Shown piece after piece: positions 1 to 15,726 of a stretch of 64,000 nucleotides of DNA (position 1 is the stretch's first letter; each line of letters begins with the position of its first letter). Location of the stretch: contig NZ_JAJTWT010000003.1 of the NCBI RefSeq assembly GCF_021353235.1, forward strand, positions 62,001 through 126,000, given 5' to 3'. This DNA comes from Pelomonas caseinilytica (GTDB lineage: Bacteria > Pseudomonadota > Gammaproteobacteria > Burkholderiales > Burkholderiaceae_C). The notes below the pieces were generated by a model. It had not been told where the DNA came from, searched no databases, and worked only from the letters and a program-made list of their open reading frames with translations. The position numbers and the translations under genes are program-made.

Positions 1-751
1 CGAGCAACGCCCTCATCTACAGCAACACGCCCTGGCGGCCGGACGCCACGGCCGGCTTCCCGGCCGTCAACACGGCCAACCCCATCCGCAGCTACCTGGG
101 CCTGGCCACCACCATCAGCTCGGCCCTGCAGTTCCTGGAGCAGCGCGGCGACGCCTGGACCCTGGCCGAGCCGCGGCTGAGCTGCCGCAGCGGCGGCACG
201 GCCACCTTCCTGGCCGGCGGCGAGATCCCCATTCCCGTGGCCCAGGGCAATGGCGCCATCAGCGTGCAGTACAAGGAATACGGCGTCAGGCTGGAGTTCA
301 GGCCCCAGGCCGACCCGATGGAGAACGTCGACAGCTCGCTGATGGTGGAGGTGAGCCAGCCCGACACGCGCAACAGCAACCTCGGCTACATCGCCTTCAC
401 CACCAACCGCAGCCAGACCCAGGTGCGGCTCAAGGCGGGCGAGCCCCTGGTCATCGCCGGCCTGTTGCGCACCCGCTCCGAACGCAGCGACAACTCGGTG
501 CCGGGCCTCGGGCGCCTGCCGCTGATCGGCGCCCTGTTCGGATCCAAGGAAGTGACGACCGAGAAGACCGAGCTCTTCATCATCGCCACGCCGCGGGTGC
601 TGGAGCCCGGCGCCGTCGACCCCGAGGTTGGCTCCACGGCCGACCTGTCGCAGCAGAACAAGCAGCGCGTCGAGCGCGAACTCAAGCCGCCGCAGTTCAT
701 GCACGGCGTGCGCACCGACCCGCCGCCGGAAGAGACGAAGAAGGAGGCGCC

Positions 752-755
<4 letters not shown>
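1..755 (+). CDS. rcpA: Tad/Flp pilus outer-membrane secretin (RcpA/CpaC), 3' part
   Basis: C-terminal 250 residues of a secretin; the reading frame is open from base 3, so the start lies outside the window. The visible part is the secretin beta-barrel domain, with the family signature VPGLGRLPLIGALFG (from about base 498) followed by TELFIIATPRVL near the end of the barrel. A hydrophilic, Pro/Glu/Lys-rich tail of about 45 residues follows, which is common in CpaC proteins. In Tad systems this protein forms the outer-membrane channel for the Flp pilus. The stop codon overlaps the GTG of the TadA-type ATPase, so the two are translationally coupled. A type II secretion GspD is the alternative, but the TadA-TadB-TadC genes that follow favour RcpA/CpaC. 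Confidence 0.9.
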
Positions 756-2505
<1,750 letters not shown>

Positions 2506-2509
<4 letters not shown>

Positions 2510-3351
2510 ATGCGCTGGACCAGCTGCTGCTGGCCCTGCTGGTGCTGGGCGCGGTGCTGACGCTGGCCATCTGGAGCCGCGGGGCCTTCGTCGCCTGGCG
2601 CCAGCGCTTCACCGAGACGGCCCGCGTGTCGCTGACCGACATGTTCGTCTTCATCGACCCGGGTGCGCTGTTCAAGCTCAACCTCGCGGCCTTCCTGGCC
2701 CTGCCACTGCTGACCTGGGTCGTGACCGGCTCGGGCTTCCTGGCGGTGGTCGCGGCGGTGGCCGGTGCCGTCATGCCGCGCGTGACCTGGACGGTGCTGC
2801 GCAAGCGCCGCATGGACAAGCTCATCCTGCAGCTGCCCGACGGCCTGACCATGATGGCCGGCGCCATGCGCGCCGGCGCGGGCCTGCAGGCCGCGCTGGA
2901 GCTGGTCGTGAAGGAGACGGCCGCGCCGCTGTCCCAGGAGTTCTCGGTGCTGTTGCGCGAGCAGCGGCTGGGCCTGCCGCTGGAGGAGTCGCTGCGGGGG
3001 CTGTCCGAGCGCCTCAAGCTGGAGGACGTCAACCTCTTCGTCTCGGCCCTGACCATTGCCAAGGAGGTCGGCGGCAACCTGTCGGAGATCCTCGAACGTC
3101 TGGCCAACACTCTGCGCTCCAAGGCCGTCATGGAAGGCAAGATCAAGGCCCTGACCTCCCAGGGCAAGCTGCAGGGCATCGTCGTCGGCCTGCTGCCCAT
3201 CTTCCTCGCCGGCGTGCTCTACACCATGGACCCCGTCGCCATGACGCCCATGTTCAGCACCTACTACGGCTGGGGCACCATGGCCGTCATCGGCGTGCTG
3301 CTGATGCTCGGCGGCGTCTTCATCCGCAAGATCGTGAGCATCGACGTATGA
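2506..3351 (+). CDS. tadB: Tad pilus inner-membrane platform protein TadB
   Basis: 281 aa, starting at an ATG that overlaps the tadA stop (ATGA), so translation is coupled. There is an N-terminal hydrophobic helix (residues 4-24), a hydrophobic pair at about 60-95, a cytoplasmic T2SSF domain (about 105-230; LPDGLTMMAGAMRAGAGLQ, then LTIAKEVGGNLSEILERL) and two C-terminal membrane segments. This is the standard TadB layout, related to GspF. Together with TadC it forms the inner-membrane platform on which the TadA ATPase acts. Confidence 0.93.
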
Positions 3352-3410
3352 GCCCCGCACGGCCGCCCGAAGGGGCTCGCTCCCGCCTGGCGGGACAGCG
3401 CGCAGCGCGA
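3350..3410 (+). repeat. Palindromic intercistronic module between tadB and tadC
   Basis: The 73-bp gap holds consecutive hairpins. GAGCCCC (3350-3356) pairs with GGGGCTC (3372-3378) and takes in the tadB stop codon. TCCCGC (3381-3386) pairs with GCGGGA (3390-3395). A GCGC-rich segment follows. There is no U tract, so it looks like a REP-type intergenic element or mRNA-processing hairpin rather than a full terminator. A similar GC-palindrome cluster lies between the liv binding-protein gene and livH. Confidence 0.5.
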
Positions 3411-3424
3411 AGGGTGCATCCATC

Positions 3425-4285
3425 ATGAGTTACCTCTTCGTACTCTGCGCGGCGGGCTGCGTCAGCCTGCTCATCTATGCCATCTGGCAGCTCTACCGCC
3501 AGCTCGGCAGCGCCGAGACGGTCTACCGCGACCGGCCGCCGCGCGGTTTCGAGCTGTTGTGGCCGGTGGTCAACATCATGGCCAACAGCTTCGGCGGCTT
3601 CATGGGCGCCACCAAGCGGGCGGCCCTGCTCGCGCGCCTCAAGCGGGCCGGCCAGGAGTATTCGCTGACGCCCGAGCAGTTCATGGGCGGCAAGCTGGTC
3701 AGCGCCCTGGGCTTCGGCGCCATCGGCGTCATCCTCGCCAGCGACTCCACCAAGCTGGTCGGTTTGCTGCTCGGCGCCCTGCTGGGCTTCGCCTACCCCG
3801 ACATCTGGCTGCGCGACCACACCCTCAAGCGCAACCTCCTCATCCTCAAAGCGCTGCCGTTCTTCCTCGACATCGTGACCCTGTCCGTCGAAGCCGGCCT
3901 CAACCTCACCGGCGCGCTGCAGAAGGCGGTGGACCGCTGCCCGCCCGGGCCGCTGCTCGTCGAGGTCAACCGCGTGCTGCGCGACATCCGCGGCGGCAAG
4001 CCGCGCGTCGAGGCCCTGCGCGCCATGGCCGACCGGCTCGACTACTCGCCCGTGTCCAGCCTCGTCAGCGCCCTGGTGCAGGGCGAGCTGATGGGCTCCA
4101 GCCTCGGGCCGGTGCTGCGCGCCCAGAGCGACCAGCGCCGCACCGAGCGCTTCCTGCGCGCCGAGAAGCTGGCCATGGAGGCGCCCGTCAAGATGCTCGG
4201 GCCGCTGATCATGTTCATCTTCCCCTGCACCTTCATCGTGCTGGGCTTCCCCATCGTCATGAAGTTCATGGCGTCGGGGCTGTGA
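3425..4285 (+). CDS. tadC: Tad pilus inner-membrane platform protein TadC
   Basis: 286 aa T2SSF-family membrane protein, partner of TadB. It has an N-terminal membrane helix (residues 3-22), hydrophobic segments around 90-125, a cytoplasmic T2SSF domain (FFLDIVTLSVEAGLNLTGAL, then VSALVQGELMGSSLGPVL) and a C-terminal helix (MLGPLIMFIFPCTFIVLGFP). Length and layout fit TadC. Its stop overlaps the GTG of the DUF192 gene by four bases, tying that small gene to the pilus operon. Confidence 0.92.
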   Translation: MSYLFVLCAAGCVSLLIYAIWQLYRQLGSAETVYRDRPPRGFELLWPVVNIMANSFGGFMGATKRAALLARLKRAGQEYSLTPEQFMGGKLVSALGFGAIGVILASDSTKLVGLLLGALLGFAYPDIWLRDHTLKRNLLILKALPFFLDIVTLSVEAGLNLTGALQKAVDRCPPGPLLVEVNRVLRDIRGGKPRVEALRAMADRLDYSPVSSLVSALVQGELMGSSLGPVLRAQSDQRRTERFLRAEKLAMEAPVKMLGPLIMFIFPCTFIVLGFPIVMKFMASGL

Positions 4286-4620
4286 GCCAGCGGCTGTTCG
4301 TCGACGGCCGGCCGGCCGGCGTGCGGCTGCGCCTGGCCGACCGCTGGCACCAGCGCGCCCGCGGCCTGCTGGGCGTGAACCGCCTGGACGACCCGGCGGG
4401 GCTGTGGATCACGCCCTGCAACTCCGTGCACATGCTGGGCATGGGCATCGCGCTGGACGTGGCCTTCGTCGACGCCTCCGGCCGCATCCTCAAGCTGGTT
4501 CCCCACCTGCGGCCCTGGCGCTTCGCCGCCTGCTGGCGGGCCCATGCGACGGTCGAGCTGCGCGCCGGCCTCGCCGGGGAACTGGCCCTGCGCCCCGGCC
4601 GGCTACTGGCCCTGGGCTGA
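4282..4620 (+). CDS. DUF192 family protein linked to the Tad locus
   Basis: 112 aa from a GTG that overlaps the tadC stop (GTGA). The fold is recognisable from RARGLLG near the start, the central ITPCNSVHMLGMGIALDVAF and the following VDASGRIL, which are the conserved blocks of DUF192. No signal peptide is visible in this copy. The family's biochemical role is not established, but it recurs at the end of tad clusters in betaproteobacteria, which suggests a pilus-related function. The assignment is to family only. Confidence 0.8.
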   Translation: MSQRLFVDGRPAGVRLRLADRWHQRARGLLGVNRLDDPAGLWITPCNSVHMLGMGIALDVAFVDASGRILKLVPHLRPWRFAACWRAHATVELRAGLAGELALRPGRLLALG

Positions 4621-4645
4621 TTCCTGCCGCCCAGTCTCTGCGCAG

Positions 4646-4661
4646 TGCACCGCCGCGGTGC
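4646..4661 (+). promoter_or_regulatory. NtrC-type enhancer site upstream of the porin-glnK-amtB unit
   Basis: TGCACC-GCCGC-GGTGC is a perfect GCACC-N5-GGTGC dyad, the core of the NtrC consensus. It lies about 95 bp upstream of a good sigma54 promoter, a normal enhancer distance, and in front of nitrogen-response genes. No second equally good site is visible. Confidence 0.65.
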
Positions 4662-4753
4662 CTGGCGCGGCCGGGCGTGTTCGAGTTTGGTGCGCCTGCC
4701 TGCATCCCGGGCACCGGCGGCCCAGTTTCGTGCAATGTGACAAGCCGTAGCGC

Positions 4754-4770
4754 TTGGCACGGAAGCTGCA
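4754..4770 (+). promoter_or_regulatory. Sigma54 (-24/-12) promoter for the porin-glnK-amtB operon
   Basis: TTGGCACGGAAGCTGCA matches the RpoN consensus TGGCACG-N4-TTGC with one change (CTGC for TTGC). The invariant GG and GC have exactly 10 bases between them. Transcription would start near 4780, leaving a leader of about 40 nt before the porin ATG at 4818. Confidence 0.75.
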
Positions 4771-4817
4771 AAGAACGGCGGGACTGCTTTCCCCCCAACT
4801 TGAACTGGAGATCCGCC

Positions 4818-5929
<1,112 letters not shown>

Positions 5930-5963
5930 GCGCGTCCATAACCACAGTCTGGAGAAACCTCAA

Positions 5964-7490
5964 ATGAAGAAGCTCCTCGCCGGCCTCGCGCTCGCCGCCG
6001 GCCTGCTCGCGCCGGCCGCCTGGGCCCAGGACGCGGCCTCGGCGCCGGCCTCGGCCGTTGCCGCCACTGCCACCGCACCCGCGGCCGATGCGGCCTCGGC
6101 GCCCGCTGCCGCCGCGGCTTCCGCGCCGGCCGATGCCGCCTCCGCCCCCGCGCCCGTGCCCAACAAGGGCGACACCTCCTGGATGATGCTGTCCACCCTG
6201 CTCGTCATCCTGATGACGGTGCCGGGCCTGGCCCTGTTCTACGGCGGCCTGGTGCGCAGCAAGAACATGCTGTCGGTGCTGATGCAGGTGATGGTCGGCT
6301 TCTCGCTGATCGTCGTGCTGTGGGTGCTGTACGGGTACAGCTTCGCCTTCACCGAGGGCAATGCCTTCATCGGCGGCACCGACCGGCTCTTCATGAAGGG
6401 CATCTGGGACAACGTGGCCGGCACCTTCGCCACCGGCGCCACCTTCAGCAAGGGTGTGCCGATGTACGAGATGGTGTTCGCCGCCTTCCAGGCCACCTTC
6501 GCCGGCATCACCGCCTGCCTGATCATTGGCGCCTTCGCCGAGCGCATCAAGTTCTCCGCCTGCCTGGCCTTCCTGGTGCTGTGGTTCACCTTCAGCTACC
6601 TGCCGATCGCCCACATGGTGTGGTTCTGGATGGGCCCGGACGCCTACACCGGCAAGGAAGTCGTCGACGCGATGAACGCCAAGGCCGGCCTGATTTGGCA
6701 GTGGGGCGCGCTGGACTTCGCCGGCGGCACGGTCGTGCACATCAACGCCGCCGTTGCAGGCTTGGTGGGCGCCTTCATGGTGGGCAAGCGCATCGGCTAC
6801 GGCAAGGAAGCCTTCACGCCGCACAGCCTGACGCTGACCATGGTCGGTGCCTCGCTGCTGTGGGTGGGCTGGTTCGGCTTCAACGCCGGCTCCGCGCTGG
6901 AAGCCAACGGCTTCGCCGCCCTGGCCTTCATCAACACCTTCGCCGCCACGGCCGCTGCGGTGCTGGCCTGGTGCATCGGTGAGGCGCTGCTCAAGGGCAA
7001 GGCCTCGATGCTGGGTGCCGCTTCGGGCGCCGTCGCCGGCCTCGTGGCCATCACCCCGGCCGCCGGCAACGTCGGCATCGGCGGTGGCCTGGTGATCGGC
7101 TTCATCGCCGGCTTCGCCTGCCTGTGGGGCGTGTCGGGCCTGAAGAAGATCCTCGGTGCCGACGACTCGCTGGACGTCTTCGGCGTGCACGGCGTCGGCG
7201 GCATCGTCGGTGCCCTGCTGACCGGCGTGTTCAACAGCCCGGCCCTGGGCGGCCCGAGCGCCGTCGGCGACTGGGTGACGGCCACGGCCATCGCGCCGGA
7301 CGCCTACTCCATCGCCAGCCAGTTCATCACCCAGGCCAAGGCCGTGGGCGTGACCATCGTCTGGTCGGGCGTGGTCTCCCTCATCGCCTACAAGCTGGTC
7401 GACATGACCATCGGCCTGCGCGTGACGGAAGAGGAAGAGCGCGAAGGCCTGGACATCTCCTCGCACGGCGAGACGGCCTATCACAAGTGA
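5964..7490 (+). CDS. amtB: Ammonium transporter AmtB
   Basis: 508 aa. A cleavable signal peptide (to about residue 21, AWA) is followed by roughly 45 residues made almost only of Ala, Pro, Ser and Asp (ASAPA-type repeats), then an 11-helix Amt core starting at about residue 70 (GDTSWMMLSTLLVIL). The conduction-pore His pair is present in GTVVHINAAVAG and DVFGVHGVGGIVGA. AmtB imports ammonium under nitrogen limitation and is regulated by GlnK, encoded 34 bp upstream. The long Ala/Pro periplasmic extension is unusual compared with E. coli AmtB. A strong terminator follows. Confidence 0.95.
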   Translation: MKKLLAGLALAAGLLAPAAWAQDAASAPASAVAATATAPAADAASAPAAAAASAPADAASAPAPVPNKGDTSWMMLSTLLVILMTVPGLALFYGGLVRSKNMLSVLMQVMVGFSLIVVLWVLYGYSFAFTEGNAFIGGTDRLFMKGIWDNVAGTFATGATFSKGVPMYEMVFAAFQATFAGITACLIIGAFAERIKFSACLAFLVLWFTFSYLPIAHMVWFWMGPDAYTGKEVVDAMNAKAGLIWQWGALDFAGGTVVHINAAVAGLVGAFMVGKRIGYGKEAFTPHSLTLTMVGASLLWVGWFGFNAGSALEANGFAALAFINTFAATAAAVLAWCIGEALLKGKASMLGAASGAVAGLVAITPAAGNVGIGGGLVIGFIAGFACLWGVSGLKKILGADDSLDVFGVHGVGGIVGALLTGVFNSPALGGPSAVGDWVTATAIAPDAYSIASQFITQAKAVGVTIVWSGVVSLIAYKLVDMTIGLRVTEEEEREGLDISSHGETAYHK

Positions 7491-7517
7491 TCCGAGGCGC
7501 GCCACGCGCATCGCACG

Positions 7518-7545
7518 AGCCGCCCTTCGGGGCGGCTTTTTATTT
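7518..7545 (+). terminator. Rho-independent terminator after amtB
   Basis: Perfect 8-bp stem AGCCGCCC / GGGCGGCT with a TTCG tetraloop, followed by TTTTATTT. It ends the porin-glnK-amtB transcript before the LysR gene. Confidence 0.93.
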
Positions 7546-7575
7546 GTGCGCTGCTTGTCCAAATAATTGCGCGCC

Positions 7576-8481
7576 ATGAACCTCCGCTTTGTCGAAGCCT
7601 TCCACTGGGCCGTGTCCCTGCGCAGCATCACGCGCGCCGCCGAGAAGCTGCACATCACGCAGTCGGCGCTGTCGGCGCGCATCGCGGCGCTGGAGGAGGA
7701 GCTCGGCGTCGTGCTGCTGGACCGGCGCGACAAGCAGTTCCGCCTGACCATGGCGGGCCAGCGCTTCGACGTGCTGGCCCAGCGCCTGCTGGAGATGCAG
7801 CGCCAGGTCAAGGAAGAGATGGGCGGCAACGCGGCGCGGCCCGTCGCCCTGCGCATCGGCGCCATCGAGTCGGTCGTGCACAGCTGGCTGACCGACTGGC
7901 TGCAGCAGATGCGCGCGGCCAACCCCGGCTTCGAACTGGAGCTGACGGTGGAGACCTCGCCCGTGCTGGTCGACCAGGTGAGGCGCGGGGCGCAGGACCT
8001 CGTCTTCGCCGCCATCCCGGCCAGCGACGGCGGCGGCGTGCGCACCCGGCCTCTGCCCGCCATGGCCATGGGCTTCGTCGGCCACCGCGAGCTGCACACG
8101 CGGCGGCGCTATCCGTTGGCCGACCTCGCCAGCCAGGACCTGCTCACCTTCCAGCGCGGGTCGCAGCCGCATCAGGCCCTGCTACAGCTCTTTCAGGAGG
8201 CGGGGCTGCCGCTGCCACGGGTGCATGCCGTGTCGTCCATCTCGGCCATGGTGCGCCTCGTCGAGGGCGGCATGGGCATCGCGACGCTGCCGCTGGCCGT
8301 CGTCCAGCCCATGGCGCAGCGGGCGCCGCTGCAGGTGCTGCGCAGCGACGCCACGCTCCCGCCGCTGCCCATCCACGCCAGCTACCGCGAGGACCCGAGC
8401 TCCGACCTCGTCGAGACGGTGCTCGACTCGGCTCTGGCGCACGTCCATGGCGGCACCCGAGCACGGTCGGGAAAGTCCTGA
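7576..8481 (+). CDS. LysR-family transcriptional regulator
   Basis: 301 aa from ATG 7576; an upstream TTG at 7567 would add only three residues. The N-terminal winged helix-turn-helix (residues 2-60) has [20 protein letters not shown] and the usual LTTR spacing, followed by a linker helix and a substrate-binding-like effector domain. It is transcribed in the same direction as the DUF1445-MFS-oxoprolinase genes, with a candidate LTTR box in the gap after it. It is therefore the likely local regulator, and the effector may be 5-oxoproline or a related amino acid (inference). Confidence 0.9.
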   Translation: MNLRFVEAFHWAVSLRSITRAAEKLHITQSALSARIAALEEELGVVLLDRRDKQFRLTMAGQRFDVLAQRLLEMQRQVKEEMGGNAARPVALRIGAIESVVHSWLTDWLQQMRAANPGFELELTVETSPVLVDQVRRGAQDLVFAAIPASDGGGVRTRPLPAMAMGFVGHRELHTRRRYPLADLASQDLLTFQRGSQPHQALLQLFQEAGLPLPRVHAVSSISAMVRLVEGGMGIATLPLAVVQPMAQRAPLQVLRSDATLPPLPIHASYREDPSSDLVETVLDSALAHVHGGTRARSGKS

Positions 8482-8525
8482 TGCCGGCGCGGCACCGAAT
8501 CTAGTAAGCGAAATACCTGTTGTCG

Positions 8526-8544
8526 TCATCGAAAAAAACGATGA
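8526..8544 (+). promoter_or_regulatory. Candidate LysR-type operator (T-N11-A inverted repeat)
   Basis: TCATCG-N7-CGATGA is a perfect 6-bp dyad around an A7 spacer and contains the LTTR T-N11-A core. A second outer dyad, CTAGT (8501-8505) and ACTAG (8545-8549), surrounds it. It lies in the 160-bp gap before the DUF1445 gene, the most AT-rich spot nearby. Confidence 0.55.
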
Positions 8545-8641
8545 ACTAGCCCGCAAATATTGCGTTGGATCGCCTGCCGGGCCGACTCCCACAATGCGCC
8601 GCAATGCCGCTTGCCATGCGGCCTGTGACCCGGGAGACCCC

Positions 8642-9442
8642 ATGTCAGACCTCGCGATCTCGCCCGCCGCTTCGGCCCTCGACATCCGCCTCGCCGCCCG
8701 CGCCGGCAGGCTGACCGGCCACACCAGCGGCCTGGCCGCCGAGCACGTGCAGGCCAACCTCGCCATCCTGCCGGCCGCCGTCGCGGACGACTTCCGGCGC
8801 TTCTGCGAACTCAACCCCCAGGCCTGCCCGCTGCTCGCGGTGACCGCCCCGGGCGAAACCGCCGTGCCGGCCCTGGGCGCCGACCTCGACCTGCTCCATG
8901 ACGTGCCGCGCTACCGCGTCTGGCACGACGGCGAACTCGTCGACGAGCCGACCGACATCGCCCGCTGGTGGCGCGACGACCTCGTCACCTTCGTCATCGG
9001 CTGCTCCTTCTCCTTCGAGCATGCGCTGCTGGCCGAAGGCATCCCGCTGCGCCACGTCGAGCAGGGCCGCAACGTGGCCATGTACCGCAGCGCCATCCCG
9101 ACGCGCGTCGCCGGTCCCTTCAGCGGGCCGACGGTCGTGTCCATGCGCCCGCTGCGCGCGGCCGACGCCATCCGCGCCGTGCAGATCACCTCGCGCCTGC
9201 CCCAGGTGCACGGCGCGCCCCTGCACCTGGGCGACCCCGCCCTCATCGGCATCCGCGACCTCGCCCGGCCCGACTACGGCGACCCGGTCGAGGTGAGGGC
9301 CGACGAACTGCCCGTGTTCTGGGCCTGCGGCGTGACGCCCCAGGCCGCCATCGCCAACGCCCGGCTGCCGTTCTGCATCACCCATGCGCCGGGCCACATG
9401 CTGGTGACCGACCTGTTCAACCGCGAGCTGGCCGGCCACTGA
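8642..9442 (+). CDS. DUF1445 (YcsI-type) putative hydro-lyase
   Basis: 266 aa, the normal length for DUF1445 proteins. Conserved blocks seen include [49 protein letters not shown], and near the end [11 protein letters not shown] with [17 protein letters not shown]1445 also occurs in mammalian D-glutamate cyclase, which interconverts D-glutamate and 5-oxo-D-proline. Its place beside an MFS carrier and a 5-oxoprolinase fits a 5-oxoproline or D-glutamate pathway (inference). No signal peptide, so cytoplasmic. Confidence 0.85.
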   Translation: MSDLAISPAASALDIRLAARAGRLTGHTSGLAAEHVQANLAILPAAVADDFRRFCELNPQACPLLAVTAPGETAVPALGADLDLLHDVPRYRVWHDGELVDEPTDIARWWRDDLVTFVIGCSFSFEHALLAEGIPLRHVEQGRNVAMYRSAIPTRVAGPFSGPTVVSMRPLRAADAIRAVQITSRLPQVHGAPLHLGDPALIGIRDLARPDYGDPVEVRADELPVFWACGVTPQAAIANARLPFCITHAPGHMLVTDLFNRELAGH

Positions 9443-9471
9443 TCGACAACACGACAAGAGGAAACGACAAC

Positions 9472-10710
9472 ATGTGGCTCAAACACACCACGCCGGCCGA
9501 GCGCCGGACGCTGACCGCCACCTTCGCCGGCTACGGCGTGGACGGCTTCGACTACATGATCTACACCTTCCTCATCCCCACGCTGATCGCGGCCTGGGGC
9601 ATGAGCAAGGCCGAGGCCGGCTACATCGCCACCGGCGCGCTGATCACCTCGGCCATCGGCGGCTGGGCGGCGGGCGTGCTGGCCGACCGCTTCGGCCGCG
9701 TGAGGGTGCTGCAGTGGACGGTGCTGTGGTTCGCGGCGTTCACCGCCCTGAGTGGCTTCACCTCGTCCTTCGGCCAGCTCTTTTTCACCCGCGCCATGCA
9801 GGGCTTCGGCATGGGTGGCGAGTGGGCGGTGGGCTCGGTGCTGATCGCCGAGACCATCGCGGCCCAGCACCGCGGCAAGGCCGCCGGCCTGGTGCAGAGC
9901 AGCTGGGCCATCGGCTGGGCCGCCTCGGCGCTGGCCTTCTGGGGCCTGTACTCGGTGTTGCCGCCCGAGACCGCCTGGAAGGTGCTGTTCTGGATCGGCA
10001 TCCTGCCCGCGCTGCTCATCCTCTACATCCGCCGCAACCTCGACGAGCCCGCCGTCTACCGCGCCGAGCAGGCCCGCGTGAAGGCCACCGGGCAGCGCAC
10101 CAGCTTCCTGCGCATCTTCTCTCCGGCCCTGCTGCGCCAGACCGTGCTCGCCAGCCTGCTGGCCACCGGCATGCAGGGTGCCTACTACTCCGTCACGACC
10201 TGGCTGCCGACCTTCCTGAAGACCGAGCGCCACCTCTCGGTGCTCGGCACGAGCGGCTACCTGCTGGTGCTCATCGGCGGCTCCTTCGCCGGCTACCTCG
10301 CCAGCGCCTGGCTCAGCGACGCCATCGGCCGCCGCCGCTGCTTCATGCTCTTCGCCTTCATGGGCGGCGCGCTGGTGCTGGGCTACACGCAGATGCCCAT
10401 CACCGACTCGATGATGCTGGTGCTGGGCTTCCCGCTGGGCTTCTTCCTGTCGGGCATCTTCTCGGGCATGGGAGCCTTCCTGTCGGAGCTCTTCCCCAGC
10501 GACGTGCGCGGCTCGGGCCAGGGCTTTTGCTACAACGTGGGCCGTGCCGTGGGCGCCTTCTGCCCCGCGCTGATCGGCCAGCTGAGCGCGACCCAGCCGC
10601 TGGGCCAGACCCTGGGCTGGGTGGCCGCCCTCTGCTACGGCCTCGTCATCGTCGCTGCCCTGGCCCTGCCCGAGACCCGGGGCCGCGAGCTGCGGCCCGC
10701 CATGGCCTGA
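9472..10710 (+). CDS. MFS metabolite:H+ symporter
   Basis: 412 aa with about 12 predicted membrane helices in two halves separated by a basic loop (residues about 185-220). The MFS signature between helices 2 and 3 is ADRFGRVR, and the helix 4-5 region [17 protein letters not shown] is typical of the aromatic acid/sialate-type symporters. It starts 29 bp after the DUF1445 gene with a GAGGAAA ribosome site. It probably imports the substrate handled by its neighbours; 5-oxoproline is a reasonable but untested guess. Confidence 0.88.
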   Translation: MWLKHTTPAERRTLTATFAGYGVDGFDYMIYTFLIPTLIAAWGMSKAEAGYIATGALITSAIGGWAAGVLADRFGRVRVLQWTVLWFAAFTALSGFTSSFGQLFFTRAMQGFGMGGEWAVGSVLIAETIAAQHRGKAAGLVQSSWAIGWAASALAFWGLYSVLPPETAWKVLFWIGILPALLILYIRRNLDEPAVYRAEQARVKATGQRTSFLRIFSPALLRQTVLASLLATGMQGAYYSVTTWLPTFLKTERHLSVLGTSGYLLVLIGGSFAGYLASAWLSDAIGRRRCFMLFAFMGGALVLGYTQMPITDSMMLVLGFPLGFFLSGIFSGMGAFLSELFPSDVRGSGQGFCYNVGRAVGAFCPALIGQLSATQPLGQTLGWVAALCYGLVIVAALALPETRGRELRPAMA

Positions 10711-10813
10711 GGCCGCTGCCCCGGCCGCCTTCCTCCTCCGTCACCGATGCCTCTCCGCAGCCCGACCGGGCCGCGGGGCGGGCTCGCCTTTCCATCGTCC
10801 TGAGCAACCTCCC

Positions 10814-14461
<3,648 letters not shown>

Positions 14462-14503
14462 CGCCGCGCCGCCGTCCCGGCCTGCCCGCCGGGACCGGCC
14501 GTT

Positions 14504-15658
14504 ATGCTGGCCGGCATGGATGTCGTGACCCTGCTGGCCGCGGTGCTGGTGAATGCGCTGCTGATGAGCCTCGCCCTGGTCGTCAGCGTAGGCCTGCGCG
14601 CGCGCAGCGGCCTGCAGGCCTGGCAGTTCATGCTGCTGGGGCAGGCGGTGGGCTTCGGCCTGCTGATCGCTGCGACGCTGGCCTCGCCGCGGCTGCTGGC
14701 GACCCTGGGCGTCATGGCACTCAGCGCCTCGGCGTCGGCCATGGTGCTGACGTCCTGCCGCTTCCTGGGCCGGGCGGCGCCGCGCCGTGCGCTGGTGGCC
14801 GTGCCGCTGGGCCTGGGCGTGGTGCATGCGGCCGTGTTCGCCGACGAGCATCTCGCCACCGGCTTCACCAACCTGGCCATCGGCGCGCAGATCCTCTGGG
14901 GCAGCCTGTTGCTGTTGCGCGGCGCCGGCCGCGTGCGCTGGCGCTGGCTGTGCGGCGTGGCCGGCGCGGCCAACGGCCTGCTGGTGCTGGCGCGGGCCGT
15001 GCTGGTGCTGGGCTGGCCTGAGATCTACCCGCGCTTCATCGCCCCGCATCCGCTCAACTTCGCGTCGCTGATGCTGCTCAACGCCAGCCTGGTGCTGGGC
15101 ACCATGGGCTTCCTGCTGGCCCACCGCGACGAGGCCGAGCAGGCCCTGGTGCGGCTGGCGTCGCTGGACCCGCTGACCGGCCTGCTCAACCGCCGCGAAT
15201 GGATGCAGCGCGCCGGCCGGGCCCTGGGCGCGGCCCGGGCGACCGACGCCGCCGGCGACGCGGCCGTGCTGATGATGCTGGACCTGGATCACTTCAAGCG
15301 CGTCAACGACGAGCACGGCCACCCGGCGGGCGACGAGGTGCTCAAGCTCGCCGGCGAGGTGCTGCGCGGCGAGCTGCGCGCCAGCGACCTCGTCGGCCGC
15401 TACGGCGGCGAGGAGTTCTGCCTGCTGCTGCGCCACTGCGAGCCCGAGGCCTTCGGCCGGCTGGATGGCCGGCTGCACCAGGCGCTGCGGCGGCGCTGCG
15501 AGGCCAGCCTCGGCTTCCCGGCCGACTTCAGCGCGGGCGCGGTGCGCGTGCAGCCAGGCGAGAGCCTGGCCGCCGCCATCGCGCGCGCGGACGACCAGCT
15601 CTACCGCGCCAAGCGCGCGGGCCGGGGCCGCACCCTGCATGCGGACGGCGTCTTGTGA
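14504..15658 (+). CDS. Membrane-anchored diguanylate cyclase (GGDEF)
   Basis: 384 aa with six or seven hydrophobic segments in residues 1-205, then a GGDEF domain. The active site is intact as GGEEF (301-305). DPLTGLLNRR and LDLDHFKRVND precede it. RASD (292-295) sits five residues before GGEEF, so the inhibitory I-site is present. It should make c-di-GMP with product feedback, tying an unknown membrane signal to motility or surface life; a link to the Tad pilus is only a possibility. ATG 14504 and ATG 14516 are both plausible starts. Confidence 0.9.
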   Translation: MLAGMDVVTLLAAVLVNALLMSLALVVSVGLRARSGLQAWQFMLLGQAVGFGLLIAATLASPRLLATLGVMALSASASAMVLTSCRFLGRAAPRRALVAVPLGLGVVHAAVFADEHLATGFTNLAIGAQILWGSLLLLRGAGRVRWRWLCGVAGAANGLLVLARAVLVLGWPEIYPRFIAPHPLNFASLMLLNASLVLGTMGFLLAHRDEAEQALVRLASLDPLTGLLNRREWMQRAGRALGAARATDAAGDAAVLMMLDLDHFKRVNDEHGHPAGDEVLKLAGEVLRGELRASDLVGRYGGEEFCLLLRHCEPEAFGRLDGRLHQALRRRCEASLGFPADFSAGAVRVQPGESLAAAIARADDQLYRAKRAGRGRTLHADGVL

Positions 15659-15726
15659 TCCGCCGGCGCGCCCCCACGTAGGTCCGCCGCGCAAGGTCGC
15701 GCGCCTGCTTCTGACATCATTCGGCC

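Noticed and set aside
4681..4720. Second NtrC site before the porin gene
   Set aside because: TGGTGC and GCACC half-sites are present but with wrong order or spacing for the dyad.
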